Under the pieces are notes generated by a model. That model was not told where the DNA came from. It saw only the letters and a list, made by a program, of their open reading frames with translations, and did not search any database. Shown here piece after piece: positions 1 through 27,418 of a stretch of 64,000 bases of DNA (within the stretch, counting starts at the first letter, position 1; each line of letters begins with the position of its first letter). Source of the DNA: Sphaeroforma sirkka (taxonomy: Eukaryota; Opisthokonta; Ichthyosporea; Ichthyophonida); assembly GCA_001586965.3 (NCBI GenBank), contig LUCW03001354.1, forward strand, positions 17,501 to 81,500. Reading direction: 5' to 3'. Position numbers and translations under genes: made by a program.

Positions 1-733
1 TGCATTAGGGGCCTACAGCAAGGCTATTGATTCAACCGCTCATACGTACATTCAAGGGTATATATGCTTGGTTTATATACTGCCATAGATATAAATGATA
101 CTAACACTAGATTCAATTTCAGGGGTGTGCTATTTGTACTATAAATCCAACTGATATATCATGTACATACTTTCACAGTGATTCGAGTACGAAAACCAGT
201 ACTTTCTAAACGAGGCCGATCTGATATGTTGTATAAAAATAGCTTGCCTAGAAATAACAAGAATTTGTGTATACACCAAGCACATATGTCACATGACTGA
301 AGATCAAATTCAACTCAGAACTTAGATTCCAATACGTATCAGCTCAAACGAATATTCAATAAATTTAATGCACAATACTTTTATCGAGAATACCGACCCG
401 CTGAACTTAGCTTTGTTCTGCCCTTATATATTGTACAACGACGAACGCACAAAATACACTCTATACAATAACATTGTCAAGGACGTATATATAACCTCAA
501 TTTTTAAAACTATACGTGCTATTTAGCTGGTGTTTAACTATCTCTCGCTATGTCTGGTGGTTAATCTTTCAGATGCTCAATCGATGTTATGTTTGTAACA
601 CGCTATTTGCTTTGCATTCATTCTCATGCTGACAAGGCCATCATTCATTCATAGTTTATCAGATCGTGTAATATGATATTCTCAATAAAACTGGCATATA
701 TGAGTATGTGACAACCTTCACAACAATAGCTTA
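1..733. other. Intergenic, no gene seen
   Basis: AT-rich sequence without a convincing reading frame or repeat. It lies just beyond the 3' end of the minus-strand membrane-protein gene and should hold that gene's 3' UTR. I see no RNA gene. Confidence 0.5.
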
Positions 734-1768
734 CTAGTAGTACACGTTGCCATCGCTGGCCTTCGAGTCTTCGGTATCGCGCATCAGCTCATACCCTGTG
801 GTACGCTTAGTAGTAGTCCCACTCTTGCTCAGATCCGTAATACTCTGGTAGTTTTCCGGTCGCTTCTCTCGCCACCGTCTCAGGAAGAATACAATCGCCG
901 CCAACAACACACACAGCAGTATCAGCCCCCAAGTAACACCCAGTGCCACTTCCAAGGCGTTTGTATTGCCATCCATACCCACATACGCACTGAATCCGGA
1001 GAAGGGACTGACCACCTGAGCAACCTCCTTGCTATCTATTGCGTTCCCATTCGCATCCACACCCCGTACAGGCGCCACCGGATCATACACAGACCCGTCA
1101 CTGGCCACGTGCTGCTGAGATTTAATAAACGCAAAATAATCCAACACCCGCTTATCATACGGATGTATATTGGTCTCTCCGTGACCCTCAGCGCCCTTAT
1201 TGAATTTTCTGTACAAACTGCTCAAACCGCCATTGTCGGCGTCCCGCACTATACCCATACGCAACTGGTCTCCATCAGCCTGTCTACGTTCGCGTGCACT
1301 TATATCCATGCGGTCTTTGATCTCCTTCTGCGAGACAATGTGCTTAGTAAAGTCAATACGCTCTCTAGATAAGCTTCCTCTAGCATTCTCAGCCTCCCGT
1401 TCGCTTCTACGCTTATTAATCATCTCCGCGTACGCCTCATTCGCAACGTTGTGCACGTCTGATGCCTTCATTTCTGCTGCATGTCTTCGAGCCGGCGGAG
1501 GAGGGCCTTTGCGATTTACACGCACATAGGCTGCATCGGCACTAACTAGATTCTGTAGCACCTGCATATCTAGTTCATTGGCCATGGGAAAGTAACCCCC
1601 ACTACCACGCTCGGTATGTGCGGCTTTGAGTTTCTGAATGATTTCAGCACTGCGTAGGGCTTCGTACTGTCGACTGATGGTCTCTGCATTGTTTTGAGCT
1701 GCCACATGGGGTATGAGTGTCGCAGCTATGGCTGCTACAGCTAGTAGTAGGCAAGTTGGAATTTTCAT
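734..1768 (-). CDS. Single-pass type I membrane protein, function unknown
   Basis: A 344-residue intronless reading frame. The start is supported by a classical signal peptide: Lys at residue 3, a hydrophobic core of about 15 residues and a likely cleavage after the VAA at about residue 24. A long hydrophilic, charged outer region follows (about 25-273), rich in Arg, Glu and Ala in its middle and probably partly helical. One strong membrane segment lies at about 274-296, followed by RRWREKR, which fits a type I stop-transfer. The 48-residue cytosolic tail holds a YELM motif (YxxPhi, the form read by clathrin adaptors) and ends in NVYY, so endocytic sorting or Tyr phosphorylation is plausible. 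I recognise no family. The gene diverges from the VTC gene across about 2 kb. That it is a real gene is fairly sure; its role is unknown. Confidence 0.75.
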   Translation of the reverse strand: MKIPTCLLLAVAAIAATLIPHVAAQNNAETISRQYEALRSAEIIQKLKAAHTERGSGGYFPMANELDMQVLQNLVSADAAYVRVNRKGPPPPARRHAAEMKASDVHNVANEAYAEMINKRRSEREAENARGSLSRERIDFTKHIVSQKEIKDRMDISARERRQADGDQLRMGIVRDADNGGLSSLYRKFNKGAEGHGETNIHPYDKRVLDYFAFIKSQQHVASDGSVYDPVAPVRGVDANGNAIDSKEVAQVVSPFSGFSAYVGMDGNTNALEVALGVTWGLILLCVLLAAIVFFLRRWREKRPENYQSITDLSKSGTTTKRTTGYELMRDTEDSKASDGNVYY

Positions 1769-3753
1769 CGTGGTAGATAGAACAGAACGACAAGAGATGT
1801 ACGATGCACCTGTAATAGACTATAGGGACATAAAAGCGAGGTGACCTCGGATTGTCATTAGCAGCGTGAATTTATGTTTATTTTTAAATCTACACCGATT
1901 CCTATCATATACCGGCAGAACCTATATGCCTGGAATCTAGTTAAGTTTTAGTGTAGTGTATGAAGAAATATACGTGTGCAAGTAATATATTCATTGATAT
2001 GCGTTTTGTTTAGGTTACTTGGTGTATTAGTTCGCTTATGTACGTATTTCCGACTTTCCGTATTATGATACATTTGAAAGTTGCAGCTACGGTATCTAAG
2101 GCGATCTTGGTTCTGATTGACAGTCTGAAGCGGTCTATAAATAGAACATTGTCTGGCTATTTTTGGAATGAAGAAGTATTGACGATTTTAACCGAAACGA
2201 TTGAGACTTTGGCGGTGGGGCCTCGGGACTTGGCAGTTGAGGACTTGGGGCTTAGACTTTCAGCTACTCTGGGCCACTGGCCCACTGGCCCACTTTGGGT
2301 GCACTTTCCAATACACTCAGTGGGTGACTGGGCGGCACTCCCTGGCCTGGGCCTGAGTCCCTGACTCCCTGTGGCGGACTGGCAGACGCCAGTCCGAAAT
2401 TGCTCTCTGCTGGTCAGTGGTCACTGGTGAGTGGTGGATGGTGGCTGGTGGTCGAGTCTACTACTACAGACTCAGAGCGGCTCTCCTTTTAGCCTCCTGA
2501 TTATCTGACTGACTGTCACAGTAGACAACTCTAGTCATGCAGTCGCACAACCATCAACACTGTCACAAACAGTTCACACTTCACAGTTCACAGTTCACAG
2601 TTCACAGTTCACAGTTCACACTTCACAGTTCACACTTACACACAGTAAATAAATACTGGGGGCCACACAACTCGCAAGTATATACAATACAATTTTTTTA
2701 TTTGGCTTTTTTTATATATATATAATGTTTTTTCTTTTTTTTGCAGAAGTGGTCATTAACGAGTCTCAGAGTCTCAAATAACAAAATAAATAAACAATAA
2801 ATACATCACTGTCAGTTTAACGTTTGTAAAAATTGTGTTTTATTGGGTCTCTATTGTATTTATCAAAGCCTCAAACTTGTCGTTGTTTTTCTGTATTTTT
2901 AGTTGCTAACATTTAAAATAAACATTATGTACATAGGTGTTGTTTTAGGATTTTAGGGTTTAGGGGCAGTCATCACTTTTACAAAGCTCGTTTCACATTG
3001 TTCCATATTGAACGAGTTCAGTTTCAAACTTTGAAAGAGACCAATACGACACAAAGTTTTATCTCTATACTATTAGTAAAGCGCAATAAGCGCATGTACT
3101 GTACAGTATGCACATTGATTAATGCACGCACCATCTCGGAGACTCGGACGGGCCTCGGTCAGTTGCTCAATGCATTTAACATACCCCCTGGCCTGTGGGC
3201 AGTTTGGGCGCCTTTGGGCTGTGGCCTGTAAATATTTTGCGTTAACGTTTTGCCTGCAATCCTGATTAATTTTTGTATCACATGAACGAATTGATGTTAA
3301 ATAGGTCCTGTCCTGACTCCTGACTCCCGAGTCAGGAACTCAGGATTGGAGGGGCAGTAACCACTGACCAGTGGGGGCTCAGAGGTGGGACACGCCTGCC
3401 CAGGCCAGACACTTTGCGGTTCAGCTGCTTCCTATTTTTGGCGATTTGGATTCTGGTGGCACGGGTCATCAAACATCATCAGCATGATCACCAATTGCAT
3501 CATCGGTATTTTTAGATATATATAATAGTGATTTATATTTTATATATGTGTGTATTGAGGGGTCAGAAATTTGTGTACTACATATTATATTTACATATTT
3601 TTTTAAAGACCATATACACATCTGCCTGTGCATCACTGTGTGGTGTGATAAGGGGTGAAATCTCACGAGGTTGCTATTGTCAAAGTGCATTTGCGCTTCG
3701 CGGATTGTCAACTATTATAGACTGTACGCTCTAACTGCATATGGTTGTATATC
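1769..3753. other. Divergent intergenic region between membrane protein and VTC genes
   Basis: About 2 kb separating two genes that are transcribed away from each other, so it must carry both promoters. No core promoter motif stands out. It holds a short tandem array of CACAGTT-like units, a telomere-like motif near 2945 and two G+C-rich blocks (about 2210-2520 and 3160-3440) with repeated GGCC and ACTGG words. These blocks look like decayed repeats of unknown family. Confidence 0.4.
2570..2640. repeat. Short tandem array of CACAGTT units
   Basis: Head-to-tail copies of about 9-10 bp built on TTCACAGTTCACAG, with two variant units carrying CACTTCACA. A short minisatellite in the promoter interval. 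Confidence 0.8.
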
Positions 3754-18445
<14,692 letters not shown>

Positions 18446-20398
18446 TGGATCCATGTAAGTGTTTCGCCGTATGTAAAACTCTATGACCCAGTACGGATAT
18501 GGGTCACGGATAAAGCTGATACCCTATACCCTGGTACGTTTGTTGACGTCTGGGTAAAATTTCCGGATCATTAGCTGTACGTATTCAACGCACATCGTAC
18601 TGGCTCGCGCGTCGAATAACTTCAGCTGAGGCATAGATCGGAGGGGATCAGGTCGGGGTGAGGTGGTTGAAACATGTGAGGATTTAGATCACTTAATAAA
18701 AGAGGGTAAACTAATAAATGTATAAGTCTGGAAATAAAACAACTGACTACGACTACGGATTGATTCTATACATGTACATGGTTCTAATCACTATGTAACC
18801 CATTGATGTGATGTAATGAATAATGTATACATGTGTATATGATTCAAACCACTACTGCAAAGTATGTATATGTGTAGTATCACCTCTGGTGATATTCCAG
18901 GCAAGTGCCTTTGCATTATCTGTGAACTATAGGTTCCCGAATTGAACATGTGAATTTAAATTATACTTGAGAGCCAATGATCGAAACCCGTGAGTCACAG
19001 GTTTTCAAAACATCCTGCAAAGTGCTTATTTACCGACAATCTGTATCATCGATTCTATTCAGTAAGCCGACTAAGTACTCTAGTAGGGGTGGTACATACA
19101 TAGCACCTAGAAATCACACCGATTTTTCATCGATGCATTCATATATAATTAATAAATATATATAATCATGCGTGTCATCTGACCTCAGTTCGTTTTGTCC
19201 CGTTAATCTGGTTTAAAATCAATCATTTTTGCGTTAACGTTAAAGTACTAGTACCATCGAGATTTCTTCGCGTGGAAGTTGAATTATGTATTTCTGCGTG
19301 TGCGTTCAGCGTTCACTGCACGAGTGTAAACTGAATTGACGTTAAGGCAATAAATAATACCAGCAATCATCAATTCATGACTCTCGAGCTTTCAGCCTCT
19401 CTCCTCTCTCTCTCTTCTCTCTCTCTTTCTACTCTAGAGGGAGAGAGAAAGAAAGATAGAGAGAAGAATTTATTGTCGAATAGGTGAGGGACATCGTCCG
19501 GCCAGCAAGAATTCAACATCATTCCATTCGCCACATGTATAAATATTTTGTCAGTGACATGTATTCCAATTTCCATACATAGCCTCGTAAAAAAAACAGA
19601 TATTCATGTAAATCTCACAATGACAGAATCTGGCCCCTACGCCCTACATATACGCCATACAACCCTGCCCCCTGCCCCAGTGCCCCCTACCCAGGATATG
19701 AGATATATATGAGATATCTGATACATACAGTACGAGTGATGTCTCGATACTCTCACACATAAATACATACCTGATAGGCTGTTACACAGATACAGTGATA
19801 CCTAAACTCTTGTTTTTTTTTTTAAACAAGAGTAAACCAATTTCATATTCGTGATTATAGCTGAGTTGTCGCCCAATGGAATTTGTTTTCTGCCAACTCG
19901 CTGAGTCGCTGATTGGACAGTGGATTTCACATTGTGAGTCAAAGATGAAAGATCCAAAGCTGTATCAGATCTGCAAATCTTGATAGTCTCAAGACTCAAG
20001 AGTAATATGAAATAAATACAATGTTAAAAAGTTTAAACTCGCTGCGCATTGTTATGCGACTAGTAGAGTAGAGAGAGCGACTAGTGTCGAAGGTTGACTC
20101 GTCGAGACGTCGAGTCGTGTGTCCTTAAGGCACTCTCACTATAATCCGATCAGTCACTATATTTCTGTTTTTTCTCTAGCATGAAAGAGAAGGTTATGGC
20201 CGTGTACTTTGATCCCGGTTACCGGTTCGATCGGTTGAAGAGAAGTTTTGGTCGAGAAGTTGGCTTATACAATGATAGAAAAACTACATATGATGACATA
20301 TCCGTGTATAAAATACTCACTACATCCACTTTTACACTGCTATTCTTCGACATACAATTTGATAACACGCAACGCAATATACTCCAGCACTATGCCTA
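18446..20398. other. Intergenic, 3' flank of the VTC gene
   Basis: No gene recognised. AATAAA at about 18695 is a candidate polyadenylation signal for the VTC gene. The interval also holds a CT/GA-rich self-complementary stretch (about 19395-19465) and a hairpin with a T-run. A 76-codon frame starting at 20181 has no recognisable features. Confidence 0.5.
19806..19833. repeat. Perfect 10-bp inverted repeat with a T-run loop
   Basis: ACTCTTGTTT and AAACAAGAGT form uninterrupted arms around eight T residues. Possible structured RNA or cruciform; no gene is tied to it. Confidence 0.6.
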
Positions 20399-21587
20399 TC
20401 TTCACGGTTGAAGATCGAATATATTACATAATAAGCTATGATGAACTGGGCCAAGCGACTGTAGAGTAGGGTGGGTATGTCACATATATGGGCGTATCGT
20501 ACACTAAGATGTCTGACCTGTGCCAGAGTTCACTGCAACACGAAGCGTATACTGACGTGGTTGTAGTGAGTCACGGTTTTGGTAATCCCAAACTCCTCGC
20601 ACAAAGTAGGTACGATCAATGGTTTTAGGCCATGGACTCGTACGCACAAACTGTTCACGGTGTCTATGCTGGAAGTAAAAGCCCTAAAGTACTAATGATC
20701 GGTATCCACTGGGCGTCTACCCTTTCTCCATTGCCGGACATGTTCTACTTGTCTGCGAATGTTCACGACATAAGGCTTCCCGAGAAGCATACCTGGGCTG
20801 GTATGACCTTGGGACGCAACTGATTCACAGGGTCTGTTGTTGGGTCAAGGCGAATTGCTACCGGCGCCAAGACAAGTGCTATCAGGGGTGGGTCGAGTGT
20901 TGTCTGGTGTTGCGAGCATACATTCACTCAATAAAGCATGTAGTGGTGTATATGAGCAAATCAAGCTCGTGATTTCTCAGGGGCCCGTGCACTATACAAG
21001 GCAAAAGCGAATCGAAAACACTGACCGCTTCAGTAAACCCTTCAAGTTTTAGTATGGGCTGTGGGGTTGTGTGTAGCGCTATATGCGGTCGGGCTGACAG
21101 TCAGCTCGAACATCGCTTGCACTCTGTACCGCTACTGGCGGCTGGCTTGACTGCCAATGCGTTCGAAGCGGGACAACTGTCTGAGCGTATTACAGATTTT
21201 GTCGCAGGCCCCATTGTTGTCACGATGAGCAACTCAGACAAAGCGTCCAACGATACGTACAAACGGGTTGGGTCAGGTGCTGGCACTTGTATGGGTGCGG
21301 ATGGCGCAGAGTCGGTTCGATACAAAGTGCAGGGTATGGTTGCTTCACCTCGGGCATACACCCAACTAGAGTGTGGCCAGTTAAACAACATCGACGCTTC
21401 CAGGTTTGTTCGGGTCGAGAGAACACTCAACCCGTTGACCCTTGCCACCTATGCAATTGTCGGTTCGCATCTGTCCATTAACAACGATGGCGTTTGTCAC
21501 CTCATTGCGTCCGCCGCTATAGTCGCCGCGAAACAGTTAACACCTAAAGAGCTGGTAGTGCCACCGAACACGACGGGTGACGTTTGA
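20399..21587 (+). pseudogene. Decayed alpha/beta-hydrolase gene of bacterial type
   Basis: An intronless coding relic. One frame from 20399 to 20823 reads through two internal TAG codons (about 20467 and 20626) and ends in TGA. It carries MPIFTVEDRIYYIISYDE, TDVVVVSHGFGN, YDQWF and LMIGIHWAS, the N-terminal pattern of a bacterial alpha/beta-hydrolase family. Another frame (about 20837-21052) covers the linker. A third (21054-21587) opens with YGLWGCGVV where the nucleophile elbow HSxGxxVV should stand, then NAFEAGQ and DFVAGPIVVTMSNSDKA, the strand before the acidic residue. The catalytic Ser is lost. At least two frame changes and three stops show it is not functional. Lack of introns beside a 17-exon neighbour suggests transfer from bacteria. 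The family match is from memory of its motifs; the decay is directly visible. Confidence 0.7.
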
Positions 21588-21597
21588 ATATTGAATT

Positions 21598-21842
21598 CGA
21601 AAGCACCCACGTGTATTAGTAGCTGAGGTGCCATAGTATGCCCCTATTCGTTAGTTTATAGGTTGTGGACAATAAACAAAAGCACCCACGTATAAAATTA
21701 ACTGAGGTGCCATAGTATGCCCCTATTCGTTAGTTTATAGGTTGTGGACAATATGCAAAAGCACGCACGTGTAATAGTAGCTGCTAGTTGAGGTGCCATA
21801 AGTATGCCTCTAATCGTTAGTTTACAGGTTGTGGACAATAAA
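21598..21842. repeat. Three tandem copies of an ~80-bp unit
   Basis: Units share GAGGTGCCATAGTATGCC, CGTTAGTTTATAGGTTGTGG and ACAATA. They begin about ten bases after the hydrolase relic's last stop. Confidence 0.9.
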
Positions 21843-22364
21843 TATTTACACTAAAGAGAGGCACATTGTGATGTTGCATGATAAACAGCACCTTCTGTAT
21901 ATATCACTTATAAAGGACCCGACAGTGGCATATGGATTGTACGGTTTCACAGGACCCGACAGTAGCATCGGTCGTTTCCATGGCAACTATTTAGAAAGTA
22001 TGTAGTATGAGTTGAATAGCCTTGCGCAAGTGTGACAGCACGATAAAAATATCGAACGCAGCGGGCACTAGCATGTTTCAAAGGCAAACAAGAAGATCAA
22101 AATAGTGATTTCTTTCGCAATCACAGTAAGATAGTGAATAGAGTCAAAACATCAGCCGAAACAAATGTACAAATAAACTACAATGCGGTACACGAGTGTT
22201 GGAAAGTATTCGTATGCGTGCTGAAAAGAGAATTCAATATCGAACTTAAGTAACTGAGTCTATCATGTACTTTAGCGGTAAGCAATCATCAAGCAATTTA
22301 TATTACTGCAAAAAAAATCTCCAACCCGAGGAGACAACAAAAAAATCCCGACCATCGCTGCGTG
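21843..22364. other. Unassigned spacer before the satellite array
   Basis: About 500 bp with no reading frame or repeat recognised. Confidence 0.5.
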
Positions 22365-25300
22365 CTGTTGTATCGAACCGCAAACACACGTCCGCCACAG
22401 TGACCAGGTTGACGACTCCCCATCGACATCCATTCACTAGCTAGACTCACGGCATGGGCACACCCAGGATGCTGCAGTAGACGTATGTGTCTTTACTTTT
22501 ACAGAGTTAGATTGTTGAGTGCTGGGTGCGGTTGTAACCAACCACAAACACACATCCGCCACAGTGACTAGGTCGACAATCCCCTATCGACATCCACTCG
22601 CTAGCTAGACCCAAGGCAGGCTTCCAGGGGCACTCCCCAGGCTACTGCGGTAGGCGTGTGTATCTTTACTTTTACAGAGTTAGATTGTTGATTGCTGGGT
22701 GTGGTTGTAACCAGCCACAAACACACATCCGCCACAGTGACTAGGTCGACAATCCCCTATCGACATCCACTCGCTAGCTAGAACCAAGGCAGGCTTCCAG
22801 GGGCACTCCCAGGCTACTGCAGTAGGCGTGTGTACCTTTACTTTTACGGAGTTAGATTGTTGATAGCTGGGTGCGGTTGTAACCAACCGCAAACGCACAT
22901 CCACCACAGTGACCAGGTTGACGATCCCCTATCGACATCCACTCGCAAGCTAGACCCAAGGCAGGCTTCCAGGGGCACTCCCAGGCTACTGCGGTAGGCG
23001 TGTGTATCTTTACTTTTACAGAGTTAGATTGTTGATCGCTGGGTGTGGTTGTAACCAGCCACAAACACACATCCGCCACAGTGACCAGGTTGACGATCCC
23101 CTATCGACATCCACTCGCTAGCTAGACCCAAGGCAGGCTTCCAGGGGCACTCCAAGGCTACTGCAGTAGGCGTGTGTATCTTTACTTTTACAGAGTTAGA
23201 TTGTTGATTGCTGGGTGCGGTTGTAACCAACCGCAAACACACATCCGCCACAGTGACCAGGTTGACGATCCCCTATCGACATCCATTTGCTAGCTAGTCC
23301 CAAGGCAGGCTTCCAGGGGCACTCCCAGGCTACTGCGGTCGTGTGTACCTTTACTTTTACAGATTTAGATTGTTGATTGCTGGGTGTGGTTGTAACCAAC
23401 CGCAAACACACATCCGCCACAGTGACCAGGTTAACGATCCCTATCGACATCCACTCGCAAGCTAGACCCAAGGCAGGCTTCCAGGGGCACTCCCAGGCTA
23501 CTGCGGTAGGCGTGTGTATCTTTACTTTTACAGAGTTAGATTGATGATTGCTAAATGCGGTTGTAACCAACCACAAACACACATCCGCCACAGTGACCAG
23601 GTTGACGATCCCCTATCGACATCCACTCGCTAGATTGACCTAAGGCCGGCTTCCAGGGGCACTCCAAGGCTACTGCAGTAGGCCGTGTGTATCTTTACTT
23701 TTACGGAGTTAGATTGATGATTGCTGGATGCGGTTGTAGCCAGCCGCAAACACGCATCCACCACAATGACCAGGTTGATGATCCGCTATCGACATCCACT
23801 CGCTAGCTGGGCCCAAGGCAGACTTCCAGGGGCACTCCAAGGCTACTGCAGTAGGCGTGTGTATCTTTACTTTAACAGAGTTAGATTGTTGATTGCTGGG
23901 TGCGGTTGTAACCAACCGCAAACACACATCCGCCACAGTGACCAGGTTGACGATCCCCTATCGACATCCATTTGCTAGCTAGTCCCAAGGCAGGCTTCCA
24001 GGGGCACTCCCAGGCTACTGCGGTAGGCGTGTGTACCTTTACTTTTACAGATTTAGATTGTTGATTGCTGGGTGTGGTTGTAACCAACCGCAAACACACA
24101 TCCGCCACAGTGACCAGGTTAACGATCCCCTATCGACATCCACTCGCAAGCTAGACCCAAGGCAGGCTTCCAGGGGCACTCCCAGGCTACTGCGGTAGGC
24201 GTGTGTATCTTTACTTTTACAGAGTTAGATTGATGATTGCTAAATGCGGTTGTAACCAACCACAAACACACATCCGCCACAGTGACCAGGTTGACGATCC
24301 CCTATCGACATCCACTCGCTAGATTGACCTAAGGCCGGCTTCCAGGGGCACTCCAAGGCTACTGCAGTAGGCCGTGTGTATCTTTACTTTTACGGAGTTA
24401 GATTGATGATTGCTGGATGCGGTTGTAGCCAGCCGCAAACACACATCCGCCACAGTGACCAGGTTGACGATCCCCTATCGACATCCATTTGCTAGCTAGT
24501 CCCAAGGCAGGCTTCCAGGGGCACTCCCAGGCTACTGCGGTCGTGTGTACCTTTACTTTTACAGATTTAGATTGTTGATTGCTGGGTGTGGTTGTAACCA
24601 ACCGCAAACACACATCCGCCACAGTGACCAGGTTAACGATCCCCTATCGACATCCACTCGCAAGCTAGACCCAAGGCAGGCTTCCAGGGGCACTCCCAGG
24701 CTACTGCGGTAGGCGTGTGTATCTTTACTTTACAGAGTTAGATTGATGATTGCTAAATGCGGTTGTAACCAACCACAAACACACATCCGCCACAGTGACC
24801 AGGTTGACGATCCCTATCGACATCCACTCGCTAGATTGACCCAAGGCCGGCTTCCAGGGGCACTCCAAGGCTACTGCAGTAGGCGTGTGTACCTTTACTT
24901 TTACAGAGTAAGATTGTTGATTGCTGGGTGTGGTTGTAACCAACCGCAAACACACATCCACCACAGGGACCAGGTTGACGATCCCTCTCGACATCCACTC
25001 GCTAGATTGACCCAAGGCCGGCTTCCAGGGGCACTCCAAGGCTACTGCAGTAGGCGTGTGTACCTTTACTTTTACAGAGTTAGATTCTTGATTGCTGGGT
25101 GTGGTTGTAACCAACCGCAAACACACATCTGCCACAGTGACCAGGTTGACGATCCGCTATCGACATCCACTCGCTAGCTAGGCCCAAGGCAGGCTTCCAG
25201 GGGCACTCCCAGGCTACTGCGGTAGGCGTGTGTATCTTTACTTATACAGAGTTAGATTGATGATCGCTGGTTGTGGTTGTAACCAGCCGCAAACACACAT

Positions 25301-27418
25301 CCGCCACAGTGACCAGGTTGACGATCCCCTATCGACATCCACTCGCTAGCTAGACCCAAGGCAGGCTTCCAGGGGCACTCCAAGGCTACTGCAGTAGGCC
25401 GTGTGTATCTTTACTTTTACGGAGTTAGATTGATGATTGCTGGATGCGGTTGTAGCCAGCCGCAAACACGCATCCACCACAGTGACCAGGTTGATGATCC
25501 GCTATCGACATCCACTCGCTAGCTAGGCCCAAGGCAGACTTCCAGGGGCACTCCAAGGCTACTGCAGTAGGCGTGTGTATCTTTACTTTTACAGAGTTAG
25601 ATTGTTGATTGCTGGGTGTGGTTGTAACCAACCGCAAACACACATCCACCACAGGGACCAGGTTGACGATCCCCTCTCGACATCCACTCGCTAGATTGAC
25701 CCAAGGCCGGCTTCCAGGGGCACTCCAAGGCTACTGCAGTAGGCCGTGTGTATCTTTACTTTTACGGAGTTAGATTGATGATTGCTGGATGCGGTTGTAG
25801 CCAGCCGCAAACACGCATCCATCACAGTGACCAGGTTGATGATCCGCTATCGACATCCACTCGCTAGCTAGGCCCAAGGCAGACTTCCAGGGGCACTCCA
25901 AGGCTACTGCAGTAGGCGTGTGTATCTTTAATTTTACAGAGTTAGATTGTTGATTGCTGGGTGCGGTTGTAACCAACCGCAAACACACATCCGCCACAGT
26001 GACCAGGTTGACGATCCGCTATCGACATCCACTCGCTAGCTAGGCCCAAGGCAGACTTCCAGGGGCACTCCAAGGCTACTGCAGTAGGCGTGTGTATCTT
26101 TACTTTTACAGAGTTAGATTGTTGATTGCTGGGTGCGGTTGTAACCAACCGCAAACACACATCCGCCACAGTGACCAGGTCGACAATCCCCTATCGACAT
26201 CCATTCGCTAGCTAGACCCACGGCAGGCTTTCAGGGGCACTCCCAGGCTACTGCAGTAGACGTGTGTATCTTTACTTTTACAGAGTTAAATTGATGATTG
26301 CTGGGTGCGGTTGTAACCAACCACAAACACACATCCGCCACAGTGACCAGGTTGACGATCCCCTATCGACATCCACTCGCTAGATTGACCTAAGGCCGGC
26401 TTCCAGGGGCACTCCAAGGCTACTGCAGTAGGCCGTGTGTATCTTTACTTTTACGGAGTTAGATTGATGATTGCTGGATGCGGTTGTAGCCAGCCGCAAA
26501 CACATCCGCCACAGTGACCAGGTTGACGATCCCCTATCGACATCCATTTGCTAGCTAGTCCCAAGGCAGGCTTCCAGGGGCACTCCCAGGCTACTGCGGT
26601 CGTGTGTACCTTTACTTTTACAGATTTAGATTGTTGATTGCTGGGTGTGGTTGTAACCAACCGCAAACACACATCCGCCACAGTGACCAGGTCGACAATC
26701 CCCTATCGACATCCATTCGCTAGCTAGCTAGACCCAAGGCAGGCTTCCAGGGGCACTCCCAGGCTACTGCGGTAGGCGTGTGTATCTTTACTTTTACAGA
26801 GTTAGATTGATGATTGCTAAATGCGGTTGTAACCAACCACAAACACACATCCGCCACAGTGACCAGGTTGACGATCCCCTATCGACATTCACTCCCTAGC
26901 TAGACCCAAGGCAGGCTTCCAGGGGCACTCCAAGGCTACTGCAGTAGGCGTGTGTATCTTTACTTTTACGGAGTAAGATTGATGATCGCTGGGTGTGGTT
27001 GTAACCAGCCACAAACACACATCCGCCGCAGTGACCAGGTTGACGATCCCCTATCGACATCCACTCGCTAGCTAGACCCAAGGCAGGCTTCCAGGGGGCA
27101 CTCCAAGGCTACTGCAGTAGGCGTGTGTATCTTTACTTTTACAGAGTTAGATTGTTGATTGCTGGGTGCGGTTGTAACCAACCGCAAACATACATCCGCC
27201 ACAGTGACCAGGTCGACAATCCCCTATCGACATCCATTCGCTAGCTAGACCCAAGGCAGGCTTTCAGGGGCACTCCCAGGCTACTGCAGTAGGCGTGTGT
27301 ATCTTTACTTTTACGGAGTAAGATTGATGATCGCTGGGTGTGGTTGTAACCAACCGCAATCACACATCCGCCACAGTGACCAGGTTGACGATCCCCTATC
27401 GACATCCATTCGCTAGCG
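22365..27418. repeat. Satellite array, ~172-bp unit, about 29 copies
   Basis: Head-to-tail units of 170-175 bp. Each carries CCGCCACAGTGACCAGGTTG, CTATCGACATCCACTCGCTA, GGCTTCCAGGGGCACTCC, a TTTACTTTTACAGAGTTAGA block and GGTTGTAACCAACC. Variant units recur in order: the one with TTTGCTAGCTAGTCCC appears near 23285, 23969, 24488 and 26545, and those with ATTGACC(T/C)AAGGCCGG recur as well. This shows duplication of multi-unit blocks. Because 172 is not a multiple of three, the ~75-codon frames on the minus strand cannot extend through the array and are not taken as genes. Confidence 0.95.

Noticed and set aside
2210-3440. Transposable element fragments in the G+C-rich blocks
   Set aside because: No terminal repeats, target-site duplications or coding remnants could be seen.
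20467-20628. In-frame TAG codons in the hydrolase relic as evidence of TAG reassignment
   Set aside because: The VTC and OXA1 genes both end in TAG, and the relic also has frame changes and a TGA, so decay explains it better.
22365-27418. Centromere
   Set aside because: The array is only 5 kb and lies between genes. A period near 172 bp is not enough.
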